Assembly (NCBI GenBank): GCA_001566295.1
Contig: KQ964248.1
Span: forward strand, 434,001-498,000
Length of the DNA stretch: 64,000 bases
DNA from: Microdochium bolleyi
Taxonomy: Eukaryota > Ascomycota > Sordariomycetes > Xylariales > Microdochiaceae
Direction: 5' to 3'
Positions 12,177-22,160 of this stretch are shown one piece after another (the stretch's first letter is position 1; each line of letters begins with the position of its first letter). Below the pieces are notes generated by a model that was given only the letters and a program-made list of their open reading frames with translations, was not told the DNA's origin and ran no database searches. Both the position numbers and the translations under genes were made by a program.

Positions 12177-12900
12177 TTGCGTGCCATTTCCATGGCTGGC
12201 CATGTGCAAGGACAAGGTTGTGGCGCACAGTGCCAAGCGGCTGTCCACAGTGCCTGCCGCAGGGGGGTTGATACCCGCATCAACGTCCTGGGGCCTTTCC
12301 TCCTCCCCGCCCCGAGGGCGTGGCGTGCCTCTGCAGCTGGTGTTGTTTTGTGCACGGCCAGCCAGCGAGGCTGCTTACGTTTTTCTCGGTGCCCACCATA
12401 CCATGCCAGCCCAGCTCCCGCTCGAACCGTCCATCTCAACCACCGAAAATCCCATCGGCAACATCACGCCTGGGCACCCGACTGCCACCGGCACCGACAA
12501 CACTCCAACGCCCCGTCGAACGCTGCTCGAACCTGCCACTCCTTCACCCAGACGCTGCTCCCAGAGAATTCCCATCGAGGGGGTTCTGCGACGTGCCTTG
12601 TGGACCATGGTACTCGCCCGCGCTGAGGAATAACCCCTGCACAACACACAACACACAACCAACAGCGTCTGTCTTGACCGGGCCTCTCTGTTCATGTACT
12701 CCCGACTTGCTTCTTCAATATCTCCCCGCCACCGCTGCGTGCGCCCCTCATTACTCGATCGACAACCTCTCCCTGGCAATTCTCGGCGCGAGCACAACGA
12801 GCTCCCGACGACCGCCGCCGTCTCGGCTGCCACTCGGCAACACTGAATCTGCTGTCTGACTCGGAATTACTTCTGGGTCAGGTCAGCCAGCGCCGAGCTT
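12177..12900 (+). promoter_or_regulatory. C-rich leader of the AcrB-like gene
   Basis: About 700 bp of C-rich sequence directly upstream of the AcrB-like ATG. Three overlapping plus-strand frames are open here (150-180 codons), one ending about 40 bp before the ATG. Their Pro/Ser/Thr/His composition fits a C-rich leader rather than protein. Several upstream ATGs are present, so upstream-ORF control is possible. Confidence 0.35.
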
Positions 12901-15795
12901 ATGCCTCGCGGCTCAGCGACTGCAAAGCGACAGCAGGGTGCCTCAGCCAACCGCGACACGAGACATGAGAATGGCGTTGTAGGTCCCGGCAAGCGAGTCT
13001 CGAAGCAAAAGAGCCAGGGCCAGCTCAACGGCCCAGCCAAGACCGCCGACGGCAATGCAGATATCCCACAGGTCCCCACGACTCCGTCTTCGTCCTCCAA
13101 CGCCCAGTGTCCCACCGGTCAATCCAAGTCCCACATCGTCGAAATGCCACCTGCCGAGCACAAGACAACCGAGTCCCTGAGGAGGGCGTCCATCGGAGGC
13201 TACTCTGAATCGTCCTCGTCCGCCGCAGAGTCCTGTCAGGTATCTAGTTCCGCCACGACTGCTACGACCTCGGATCATGACAACCACCGCCGTATCGATG
13301 TCAACGCCACCAAAAACTCCAACGTGCACAAGGACACGGGTCCGCTCGACTTCGCCATGACCGTCCTCCGCTCTTGCCCTCTCCAAGACACGATTGCGAT
13401 TCTCATCATCCTGATGCAGATCCCCCCAATCGCACTCTCTGGTATCTACATGCTGTTCACCCTGCTCACCTTTGTCACCACCAGCAACGGCTTGACCTTG
13501 AGCGATGTCTTCGAGTGGAACCTTGGTGCGCCTTCTCTGGCGACCGTGGTCTGTGTTGACGGCATCGTCCTCTTGATCTGGCTCTTCCTCTGGGGCCCTA
13601 TCCAACATGTCATCCTCGATCTTGCCCAGATGGTCATCGCTCTCGGCCTCGGAGGTGGCTCAACATCACGAGACGGATCTGCGAAGAACAGCCTCATTTG
13701 TTTGAGTATGATCCTTCTCTCGCATACCCTCCGTCACATGAAGGTCCGGGTTTCTCCCGCGGCATGGGCATTTGGCAAGGCCCATCTTTGGGAGAAGCTG
13801 CAGCTGGATGATCCCCTAGACACCATTGATTCCCTACGTGGCTACGATCGAGTCGCGTCGGGCTGGCTCAGTTGGGTGCGGAGCATATTGGCTATTCACA
13901 TTCTTACGCAGGGTCTGGTGATGTGGGTTCGAGATTGGTACTTGAGACGAGAAAAGCGCGACAGCCTGGCTCTAAGCGCCGCCGACCCCGAGGCGGGCAA
14001 GTCTTACGCAGGAGACAACGAGGGCGGCTTCCTGACGCCCGACACCGATTCCGTCAACGTCCAAAATCAAAACCCGATAAACACGAAAAAGAAACGAAAA
14101 CAGAGCGCTCAGATCAGGAATCGCCAGCCGCTGTGGGCGGCTCTGGCGAGCACGAAGATTGTTGTCGTCAAAGAGTATGAACTTACGCAAGCGGCCGCCG
14201 AGTCTGCGGGCTCGAACGCTACAGATATCCACAACCTTGGAAACGCCCCCTTCAACACTGAACCCGGACAGATATGGATCTCGTATGTGGGTTGTGATGA
14301 AGTCTGCTTCAACACGAGCCACTTTCCGGCGAGCAAGGCGACTGACTCGACCGGTGAGAATGCCAAACCTTTCTACGTCCGTGTCAATAATGCTGCGTGG
14401 CAGCCGACGAGAATGACGGTCGTGGAGTGTTCAGAGGTCGACCACGACTCGGGCACGAGATGGAGCGGTGATATTTATGGACTCACCCCATTGTCGAATT
14501 ATGAGTGCGAGTTTGTCGACACTGTCACGCACCAAGTCATTTACTCGACCAGTGTTCGAACCACGCAGGCCAAGTCTGCTGACATCGATGTTGCGGCTGC
14601 GAAGCCCAACCCGCAACGCACACTGCGCCCAGACTCGCCCATCACGACGCTGAAGACCTCGATTGCTGCTGCTGAAAGCAAACTTGCCGAAGACAAGTCC
14701 CGTCAGAAGGCCGCTCGTCGTGAGTACCAGCGAAAGTCGAATGCATTGAAGAAGGAGAATGAGAAGCTCTCCGCGGCAGTGCTCTCGGCTGGCACAGGCG
14801 ACGACAAGCTCCGGCAAAAGATCCAGCAGAATCAGACGCAGCAGAAGCAAGCCGAGCAGGCCACATCTAGTCTCGAGGGCGAGCTTAAGGAGTTCGACAA
14901 GATCCCGGAATCCCTCAAGCTGGCTTGGAAGTCGAAGCAGAACGTATGGAACAACGAGAAGGCCAAGTACGACGGAGCTGTGGCTGCCTTTAAGAGTTTC
15001 AAGACCTCTGTCGAGAATGGGTTGAAGATGCTGGACGAGGAAAAGGCCGCACTCGAAGTCAAGCGCAATAAGATCAGCGGGAGAATCGCCAAGGTCGATG
15101 CTGAGCACGCCCGCATCGCCGATGCCAATGCTCGCGGCCTGGATGAGGCAGAGCGGAGGAGGCAGGATCGGGAGGGCTTTCAGGCCGACATCGCGAGGAT
15201 GGAGCGGGAGATGGTCAATAGGATCAACGCCAATGAGGCTCAGATCTTCAAGCAGGACCAGGACAACCTCGCACTCCGGAACCAGCTTGAATCGTTCAAC
15301 CAGGCCTACTCGTACGCCTCCAGCTACGACTTCCCCGAGAACGGCGGCCACTTCTCGCCCAATGGCCCGATGCCTCCGCACCAACCCACCTCTGCTCCCG
15401 AGAGCCACCAGGCTGCTGCTTGGAGCCACAGCCTGTACCAGAACTCGTTCTGGGGTCCTTCGCCCCTGGCACCCGCATTCACGCCGCAGTCCGCCATGCA
15501 CGACCGGCATGTCCCTGCTGTCAAGTCCCGGGGCCGTTCGTCCTCCATGCTCAGCGACGTTTCCGGTTTCACGCAGAGTAGCGCTACTGACGATGAGAGC
15601 AACACGCCGTTCCGGGGCACGATAACGGGCAACACTCCCAGCGCCAGGTTCCACGGCTTCGGGCAATACGGCCGCGACCCTCGCGACAACGCTATCGGCA
15701 GCGACACTGGTAGTAGTAGTGCCAGCCCCGGCGGTAGCGATGGCAGTGTCGGCAGCGGCAGCATGAGAGACCCTCTGAGTCCGCCTCCGGCTTGA
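12901..15795 (+). CDS. acrB: AcrB-like ubiquitination network signalling protein
   Basis: 964 aa, intronless. It resembles Aspergillus AcrB, a membrane/coiled-coil protein linked genetically to the CreB/CreD ubiquitination network and acriflavine resistance. Seen: a Ser/Thr-rich N-terminus (1-150); hydrophobic segments at about 163-195, 214-253 and 264-281, plus a fourth candidate near 325-346; then a soluble region. A long coiled coil rich in Lys/Glu/Gln/Ala spans about 585-805 (SIAAAESKLAEDKSRQKAAR and following). The C-terminus is Ser/Gly/Pro-rich and disordered, ending in a run of Gly/Ser and DPLSPPPA. The start MPRGSATAKRQQG matches the family's usual beginning as I remember it. Length is close to the roughly 1000 aa of the Aspergillus protein. 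The molecular activity of the family is not established. Confidence 0.85.
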   Translation: MPRGSATAKRQQGASANRDTRHENGVVGPGKRVSKQKSQGQLNGPAKTADGNADIPQVPTTPSSSSNAQCPTGQSKSHIVEMPPAEHKTTESLRRASIGGYSESSSSAAESCQVSSSATTATTSDHDNHRRIDVNATKNSNVHKDTGPLDFAMTVLRSCPLQDTIAILIILMQIPPIALSGIYMLFTLLTFVTTSNGLTLSDVFEWNLGAPSLATVVCVDGIVLLIWLFLWGPIQHVILDLAQMVIALGLGGGSTSRDGSAKNSLICLSMILLSHTLRHMKVRVSPAAWAFGKAHLWEKLQLDDPLDTIDSLRGYDRVASGWLSWVRSILAIHILTQGLVMWVRDWYLRREKRDSLALSAADPEAGKSYAGDNEGGFLTPDTDSVNVQNQNPINTKKKRKQSAQIRNRQPLWAALASTKIVVVKEYELTQAAAESAGSNATDIHNLGNAPFNTEPGQIWISYVGCDEVCFNTSHFPASKATDSTGENAKPFYVRVNNAAWQPTRMTVVECSEVDHDSGTRWSGDIYGLTPLSNYECEFVDTVTHQVIYSTSVRTTQAKSADIDVAAAKPNPQRTLRPDSPITTLKTSIAAAESKLAEDKSRQKAARREYQRKSNALKKENEKLSAAVLSAGTGDDKLRQKIQQNQTQQKQAEQATSSLEGELKEFDKIPESLKLAWKSKQNVWNNEKAKYDGAVAAFKSFKTSVENGLKMLDEEKAALEVKRNKISGRIAKVDAEHARIADANARGLDEAERRRQDREGFQADIARMEREMVNRINANEAQIFKQDQDNLALRNQLESFNQAYSYASSYDFPENGGHFSPNGPMPPHQPTSAPESHQAAAWSHSLYQNSFWGPSPLAPAFTPQSAMHDRHVPAVKSRGRSSSMLSDVSGFTQSSATDDESNTPFRGTITGNTPSARFHGFGQYGRDPRDNAIGSDTGSSSASPGGSDGSVGSGSMRDPLSPPPA

Positions 15796-16458
15796 TCTGC
15801 GGTGGTGTCCAGTTTTTAGCGTCTTCGACCTCAGCTCTGTCGATACCAGAGCGTGCCTTGCTAGCTCGAGTAGTCTCGTATCGGGGCCTGTTCTCGACTC
15901 CTGCGGTGTTCCATCAATGGTCTTCCAACTGCAGAAGACCAGGCAATTGTGTGAATCATGGGATCTTGGGGTGGAGACGCAGTGTCTCTTGGATCTATCG
16001 AGCCAGGTAGCACTTGTCGTTCATGTCGCTGGAATCTGACCACGGGGTTTAGCAAAAAAGGGTATGGGCATTATAAGTAGATCTTACCAATGACAACGTC
16101 TGTTCTATCTGTTTACATCTTTTGTGTGTCGGCCTCGGCCGTAATGCAATGAGTGCTGTGATGTCACGTTGCCGGAGTTGGTAATCTGATTGGGTTTATG
16201 TTTTGGCCGCCAGGACGACCTGTATCATATCCAAATATACGCGTACCAATGACATACCGGGACATGGCTTGCTGAGCAGCCGCCACATGCTTCCTGAATC
16301 TGGGCATGCATCCGTGCTCGTATGGAAGAAATGGGGGAGCTGAGCTGACGAGATCGCGCTCTTTCTCGCCACGCGCCCCCCCTCCGCGCCTCTAGATATA
16401 TTTGATATATACCTTTCCGCACACACACATACATGCAGCTGCACGGGTTTTTTCCCCT
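15796..16458. other. Intergenic, convergent 3' ends
   Basis: Lies between the stop of the AcrB-like gene (plus) and the stop of the thioesterase-like gene (minus), so it should hold two 3' UTRs. No open frame or structured element is supported. An A/T-rich run (TATATTTGATATATA) occurs near 16395-16410. Confidence 0.5.
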
Positions 16459-17853
16459 TTACTTGCGATCCCCGCCCGGACCGCCCATGTCCTCCACGGC
16501 GCCGTCCCGATCCCACGTTGCCCTCTCGAGCTCCCTCACGCCCCTCTCGAGCTCCGCGATCCGGCCAGCCGCCTTGCGCGCCGCGACCTGCTGCAGGCGC
16601 CAGGTCCTGTCGAGGAGCGGGGTCGCGAAAGTGGGGAGGTCCGTCTTGCGCGCGGCGCGGTAGTCGTACACGACGACGACCTCGTCCGTGGTGGCGGCGA
16701 CGCGGCGGTGGCGGTGGGACAGGATCAGCGACTGCAGCTTCAGGTACGGGGTCGGCTCGGGGAAGGGCGTCGTCAGCCGGTAGTACACGGAGATGGTGTC
16801 CGGGTATACTATTGGCTGTTGGTTGTGGTGGTGAGGGTGGTCGTCCGGGTGTTAGCATGGGACGTACACTTGTGTATTTGTATACATATATGCAGATATC
16901 ACAGGGTTGTTGTCTCGCAGTAGTGGTGGGAGGAATGATGGCAGATAAAGAGAGAGGGAGAGAGAGAGAGAGAGAGAGAACGCACCATCTTGTACTTTGT
17001 CGTGATGCTCTGCAGGATGACGCCGACGTGCTTCATGGTCATGAGCTGCCGCCACTCGTCGGCGTGCGCCGGGTCGAGCGCGGCGAAGTGCCGCAGCCAG
17101 TTGACGCGCGCCGACTCGGCCCATTTGTTGTAGACTGTGTTGTTGACGTGGCCCTGCGAGTGCGTGTCTTTGTGTCAGCAAAATAACCAGCGGTCGTGGT
17201 TTGGCGTAGGATAGCTGGCGTCCAGCCATCCCCACCCCTCCATAGTTTCCTCCGTATATAACTCTTGCTCTTTGGGCGCAGAGGTTTGCAAAAGCACGAA
17301 GGGGAGAGGGAAGCAGAGAAAATGAAAGACTCACGAAGCTGTCCATGTCGCCCCAGGTGACCGCGTGGTTCAGCAGGCCCATCCTCTTCCCTCCTCTTGA
17401 GCCGTCGCTCCCGCTCCCGCCAGTAGCAGCAGCAGTATCACCAGCACCACCAACCCAGGCATCCCCCTCGGCCTCAAGCACCTCCTCAGCCGACAGGATC
17501 CCCGGCGTTAGGAACCCCTGGCTCGCCGCGAGCAGGTCGCGCCACTCGCCCGCGATGGCGGCCAGCAGGGGCGCGGTGCGGGCGAGCTGCTCCCCGTCGC
17601 AGCCAAAGGTCACGCACTTGCCTATGCGCGCGCGGAGGTCCTCGATCCAGCGGCCGCTGGGGGCCTGTGGCGGTGTTGTGGACAACGACCGGGTGCCGCT
17701 ACAACTGGGATGGGCACGGGCAGCACCTGCAAGAGCGAAAGGTCTCCTGTCCGCGCTGTGCCGTGGTGTCGAGAGGCATCGCGTGGTGGTGGTTTTGGTG
17801 GTGTGCCGGAGGACCCCGGCGGGGAGTCGGACAGGCATTGCGTTGGTGACCAA
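16459..17853 (-). CDS. Mitochondrial thioesterase-like (hotdog, 4HBT_2) protein
   Basis: Exons on the minus strand are 17853-17335, 17153-16986 and 16815-16459 (347 aa). Introns of 181 and 170 bp have GTGAGT/CAG and GTGCGT/CAG borders, and all junctions are phase 0. Joined, the first two exons give TWGDMDSF-GHVNNTVYNKWAESARVNWLRHFA, the classic hotdog active-site/helix pattern (D...GHVNN) of 4HBT_2 thioesterase-like proteins. The first about 60 residues are Arg/Thr/Ser-rich with almost no acidic residues, a probable mitochondrial presequence. The C-terminus (about 310-340) is a charged helix. The substrate cannot be read from sequence. It is divergently paired with the LYR-motif gene, 428 bp between ATGs. 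Confidence 0.85.
16949..16979. repeat. (AG)n microsatellite inside an intron
   Basis: About 15 AG dinucleotides with one GG interruption, within the second intron of the thioesterase-like gene. On the coding strand this is a (CT)n tract close to the 5' splice site. Confidence 0.85.
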
Positions 17854-18281
17854 GGCTTATGGGAGTCGGTCTGTCGCGAGATAATGCTTCCAGAAAGCCG
17901 AGATGCCGATGCCGCAGGATGTGCGTCTCTTGAGGGCTCTGTACAGGAACAGAATGCCGACAAAGAAACGGCTTCGGAGAGTTGCGGTTGTCGACGGCAG
18001 GGCGTGGGGAATCCTTGACCCTCCGTCTTCGGGCCGGAGAGGTGCCGTTGCTGCCCCCGCGGACCCCCCAGCTTCTCGGCACCCGCCGCCGCCGCCAGCC
18101 AGCAGCAAACGTCATCGCCGCTGCACGTGCAACAACGACCACCACGACAACATTGTCAACATCAACAATTGCAAGCTTCCGCGGACGATACACTACACAC
18201 CCAAGCAACCTCTCGCCCCCCCGCCTGGCTCGCTCCTCTATTAGCCTTGTTCTCTACCGGTCCCGGTCTCACCCCATCCCA
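17854..18281. promoter_or_regulatory. Shared divergent promoter, two predicted mitochondrial genes
   Basis: 428 bp separate the start codons of the thioesterase-like (minus) and LYR-motif (plus) genes. Both products are predicted to be mitochondrial, so co-regulation from this segment is plausible. No clear TATA box is seen. The plus-side leader is C-rich. Confidence 0.5.
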
Positions 18282-18866
18282 ATGCCGCCCGCAGCCGCCG
18301 CCCTGCCGCCCCCGAACCCGCAGCTCCGCGCCCAGGTCATCGCCATCTACAAGCAGCTCCTGTATCTGGGCCGCGAGTACCCAGCTGGCGGCATCGCGTA
18401 CGTCCGGCCACGCCTGCACCGCGCCTTCATGGCCAACGCGCACCTCCGCGACGACGTGGCCGTGCGGCAGGGCATCGTGAGGGCAGAGTTTGTGAGGAAA
18501 GGTATGTCCTTCTTTGGTTGTCCCCCTAGTATCGAACACATTGGTGTCGATTTCGAAGGAGGATATATGCATATATATATGTATGTATATAATGGGGGAT
18601 AGTTTGCTAAGTATCCCCTTTGCGTCTGTCGTTTCTTTCGGGCCATTGTATAGAGATCGAAGCATTGTAAGTCAATCTATCTCATCTTACCCTGGCTCCT
18701 TCCTCGTCACCCCGCCCGATCTCGAATCCTTGTGAGGATTCGAAGCTCATTACACACACGCAAAGTCATCCCTCCCATTGTACCGAACTAACAACCGGGT
18801 TGGAAAAAAAAAAGATACTACCTGAAACGATACCGGACTCTCCGCAAACGCTACGGCGAGCAGTGA
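18282..18866 (+). CDS. LYR-motif protein, ETFRF1/LYRM5-like
   Basis: A small mitochondrial-matrix type protein. Exons are 18282-18501, 18654-18666 (13 nt only) and 18815-18866, giving 94 aa. Splice sites are GTATGT/TATAG and GTAAGT/AAAG. Joined, the sequence reads AEFVRK-EIEAL-YYLKRYRTLRKRYGEQ, which matches the expected C-terminus of the family; reading through the first intron instead gives no family match. The LYR-type motif is QVIAIYKQLLYLGREYP (residues about 18-34), followed by RPRLHRAFMANAHLRDD. Relatives in animals regulate electron-transfer flavoprotein by displacing FAD; the fungal role is inferred only. The preceding ALPPPNP stretch is Pro/Ala-rich. Paired head-to-head with a thioesterase-like mitochondrial gene. 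Confidence 0.85.
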
Positions 18867-19528
18867 ACCACACCACGCCGTACCACACCACGCCACACCA
18901 CACCAAGGTTCGTGGGTCCGCGGCGGAGGAGGGAACATGCCATCGTCATGCCCGGGAGTGAAAAGGGCAGGATCCGCATGAGCCATCGGTGTCTTCTGAG
19001 AAGGGAATAATTCCAGCAAGCTTTGTTTTTGTTTTTCTCGCGAATCTTCTTTCTGTTGATATATTCCATGGTTTCGTGGAGGGTTCCGAAGGGGTTATTC
19101 TGAGGACGCTTCATATCTAGTAACATAGACCGGCACGACTTCGTCCCACCCACATGAGTCTTGCCAGCGTTAATAACAAGGGGTCAGGAAAAATACACAT
19201 CCTGATCTGCCACGCGGCGCCCTGCGACGCGTGCGACATGACACTCACGTCAATGTTGTTCGTCAGAACTTTAGGATCAGAGGCCAACCACCTCATGGGA
19301 TCAGATGATGTCGTGGCGCTCATAAGAACAACACATGGCGAGCTTAGTGTACATGGCGACAACGATTCCTTTTTGCATACTTTATATACCGAGAGCGGAC
19401 TGTCAAACGGGCGGGACGTGCGTGCGCTAGGTGGGTATCTATTGTGCTTTGCCTGTTCAAACTGGAGTCTCACACTCTCTCCCGCCTCTGCCCACGCCGC
19501 CGGATACATTCATCTCATCCATTTTGGC
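18867..19528. other. Intergenic, convergent 3' ends
   Basis: Between the LYR gene stop (plus) and the methyltransferase stop (minus). A CACCACGCC-like triplicated run is present at about 18870-18905 (ACCACACCACGCCGTACCACACC...). No gene is supported; a 285-codon plus frame starting at 19154 merely runs into the antisense of the methyltransferase. Confidence 0.5.
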
Positions 19529-22160
19529 TCAACCCCTCTTTTTGGCGCTCCAGGCACCCACCTCCAGACACTCGCCCCAGCTCGTGCCTCCCTCTCGCAT
19601 GAGGTCGTTCATCATCTTGCCGACCCAGCCATCCCACTCGTCCTGGCTCTTGCTACTCGTCTCCCGCAGAATGGGCTCGAAAGAGTGTATCAGGCCCACC
19701 ACAGTCTCGAGCGCAGTCCGCCGCAGTGCAGTCTGGAGCTCCGTCAGCGTCTTCGATCCCCCCTTCGCGTCCCCGGCCCGGTACTTCCCCTTCGAAGAGT
19801 CGATGTAGCTCTTCCCGTCCCCCTTTGTCACTACACCCCCAACTCCTTCGCGCTCCCAGCGGATCTCGCTCAGCGGGACTGCCAGGCGGATCGAGCTAAT
19901 GTCTGTGAGCGACTCAGCCTCCTGCAGGAGCCAGGGTGTCATCTGCGTGTTCGGCACTGCCGAGAGCCCACGCTTGTCAAGCGCTTTCGTGATCCAGCCA
20001 TTGTAGTCTGATAAGAATGTGTTGGTCGGTGGGCTTAGTGGTGTGTTGCTAGTAATGGTGTAGACACCCAGTTTCGCCACCTCGTCCTCTTCCTCCTCGC
20101 TGTCCTCCTCGTCCGCAGGCCGGGCACGTCCTTTGGCCACAGGCGCGTGCGGTCTCAGCATCCGGATCGTGTGGTCTGTCTCCCATAGCTCAAGAACACC
20201 TCCTGGCGCGGTGACACGGATGTTCTCGTCCCAGATCTCAGGCGAGTCGCTGGGCCCAGCAACAAGGCACATATCCTTGGCCATGACTAGGTCAAACTCG
20301 CCGTCTGCGAATGGCCACGGCACATTGCGAACGTCGTGCTGTACGAACCTCCAGTTCATGTCGTTGTCGGGCTTCGAGTTGGGGTCAAGCCCGGAGCCAC
20401 AGAGCGGAATCACGTCCATTCCAGTGAATGAGACCTTGAAGCCTTTCTGGTCGAAATAGCGGTGGCACATCATGCTCCAGAAACCGGATCCGCAGCCAAC
20501 TTCCAGCACGCGCAGGGGGGCCTTCTTCGCGAAGACCGGCGACGTGATCGGGCCCCCGAGCAGTTGGAAGAGCAGTAGCGTGCGGAGTGATTGTCTGTGT
20601 AGCTCCTGGAGGTCGACGGGTAAGGGGTATGGCAGACTGGGGTCATTGATGTACGTTCGGTTGTTCCGGACAACCAGGGGTTTAGGTCCGAGATGACGGG
20701 TGGTCCGAGTAGCTGTAGACGAAGTCGACACGGACACACTGCTGCCCGCTGCCGAGGGCACCAGCGTGTCACCCGCCAGCGAGCCCATGGTCCCGGAGGT
20801 GGTGGAGCGCAAGGGCGCAAGCATCAGATGCGCGTTGGTAGGGGTCGGCATGGGTACGCCATCGACCTTTGGGGATGGTGGGTGAGAGGGGCGATGTTGC
20901 TGCTGTGAGCGGCTCGAGTGCTTGTGGTGTCTCGGACGCCCGAGCTCAGGGACAATGTCGTCAATTGAGCCTCTCCTTATTGCGTGCTTGAGCTCTCCAC
21001 CATGGTGGACTGGCAATGGTGTCCCGGGAAGCTGCGGGAGCTGCTTCGTGCGCAGAGGGCTTTGCCGGCTAGGATGAGCTGTAGCAGCCGCAGCCGATGC
21101 CGCACGAGGTCGTGATCGGAATCGGGCGTGCTCGGACGTGTCGCTGTCCTGGTTACGGAGGACCGGGAGAGCCTTGTTGGTGTAGTGGTCAGCACCACCA
21201 GGGGTGGGACGCACTGGACGGGTTGCTCGATCCAGGGAAGCTGCGGTCGGGCTTGTCAATGCACTGGAGCGATTTTGCTGCACAGCCACAGCGGCAGCGC
21301 TGATTGGGGAGAGGGAGAACGGAATATGGTGCTTGCGTGACGTTGGTGAGGACGTGGGCGGAAAGGGCGGGGTTCTGGGCGGCGAGGAAGGGGAGAAGAA
21401 GGTGTGCTGCGTCGCCGCGGGCGAAGAAGAAGAGGGCAAGGAAGAGCTGTCCGCGGGGAGACGGGCAGCACTGCTGGTGTTGTGGTCTCTTGTGCTCTGG
21501 CGCAGGGATGCGCTGGCGGCGTGGTCGTGATGGGGATGGTGAGGATGGTGGGAGTGCTGAGGGCCAGGAGAGACCGGGTGGTGGTGGTGACGATGGTGGA
21601 GATGGGGTTGGTGGTGCGTGCTGGAGCCAAGGTGGGCAGCGCCCGCGCCAGGTGCTGGGCTGACGAGCGCAGGACCCCTGGAGGCCACGCTGTTTGCGCC
21701 ATCGGCTGCTGCTGCCCCGGGTCTGGCCCGCTCCACCACCGCCCCTTTTCCCGCCAGGCCTGTGCTTGTGCTTGTGGCTGCGCGGTGCTGCTAGTGCTCG
21801 GCAGGTTGGGTCAGTCTACCGTGCTTTTTCTCTATCTGGCCAACTCTTCCGTCGACTTCACATGTGGTGTCTTGACCCGACCTCTGTCACCTCACCTACC
21901 TTGACGGACTCTGTTCGTGAACTGCCCAGCTCAGCTGTTGGAGGAGATGGCTTCGCCGGTGGCTCGGGACCCAGACTCTCGCTAGACTTGCGGCTGTGGA
22001 AGCCTCGTCCACGACCGCTGGCCTTTACCGCGGACTTGGCGCCGCGTATGCCGACCAGCGCATGTTCCTTCTTCGAAGCTTTGGTGCCGCTTGGCTTTTT
22101 GATCCGGCGATATACCTCCACCATGTCTGCCGTGGGCATCATCCCCAGGGCACCGTCCAT
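19529..22160 (-). CDS. SAM-dependent methyltransferase with long disordered N-terminus
   Basis: Exons are 22160-21900 and 21787-19529 on the minus strand, 839 aa. The large exon's frame has no in-frame ATG upstream of its low-complexity region and closes at a stop (21791-21793). A 112-bp intron (GTAGGT donor, CTGAC branch site, TAGCAG acceptor) connects it in phase to an upstream frame MDGALGMMPTADMVEVYRRIKK..., which I take as exon 1. Residues about 90-430 are Ser/Thr/Pro/His-rich (HHRHHHHP, HHPHHPHHDH). The methyltransferase fold starts near 440 (YPLPVDLQELHRQSLRTLLL); motif I is VLEVGCGSGFW near 507-517, followed by GMDVIPL, a QHDVRN-type loop, FDLVMAKD and GGVLELWETD. An acidic patch (DEEDSEEEEDE) follows. 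Substrate unknown; LaeA-like regulators are one broad comparison, not an assignment. Confidence 0.75.

Larger units (their letters stand above)
5258..12900. other. 7.6-kb stretch without a credible gene
   Basis: Apart from the promoter of the small repeat gene at the left and the leader of the AcrB-like gene at the right, I find no open frame with recognisable protein, no convincing splice chain and no RNA gene. All open frames are under about 210 codons, overlap on both strands, and are rich in Arg, Cys, Trp and His as expected of non-coding DNA. By eye the GC content is a little lower and more even than in the genes. Small features are a CGA microsatellite (7240-7260) and a CTCCCT run near 7725-7745. 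I see no terminal repeats, transposase or reverse transcriptase motif. Confidence 0.55.

Noticed and set aside
14431..15666. 411-codon minus-strand frame over the AcrB-like gene
   Set aside because: Antisense of the coiled-coil region; Leu/Val/Arg-rich composition is the mirror of Lys/Glu/Gln codons.
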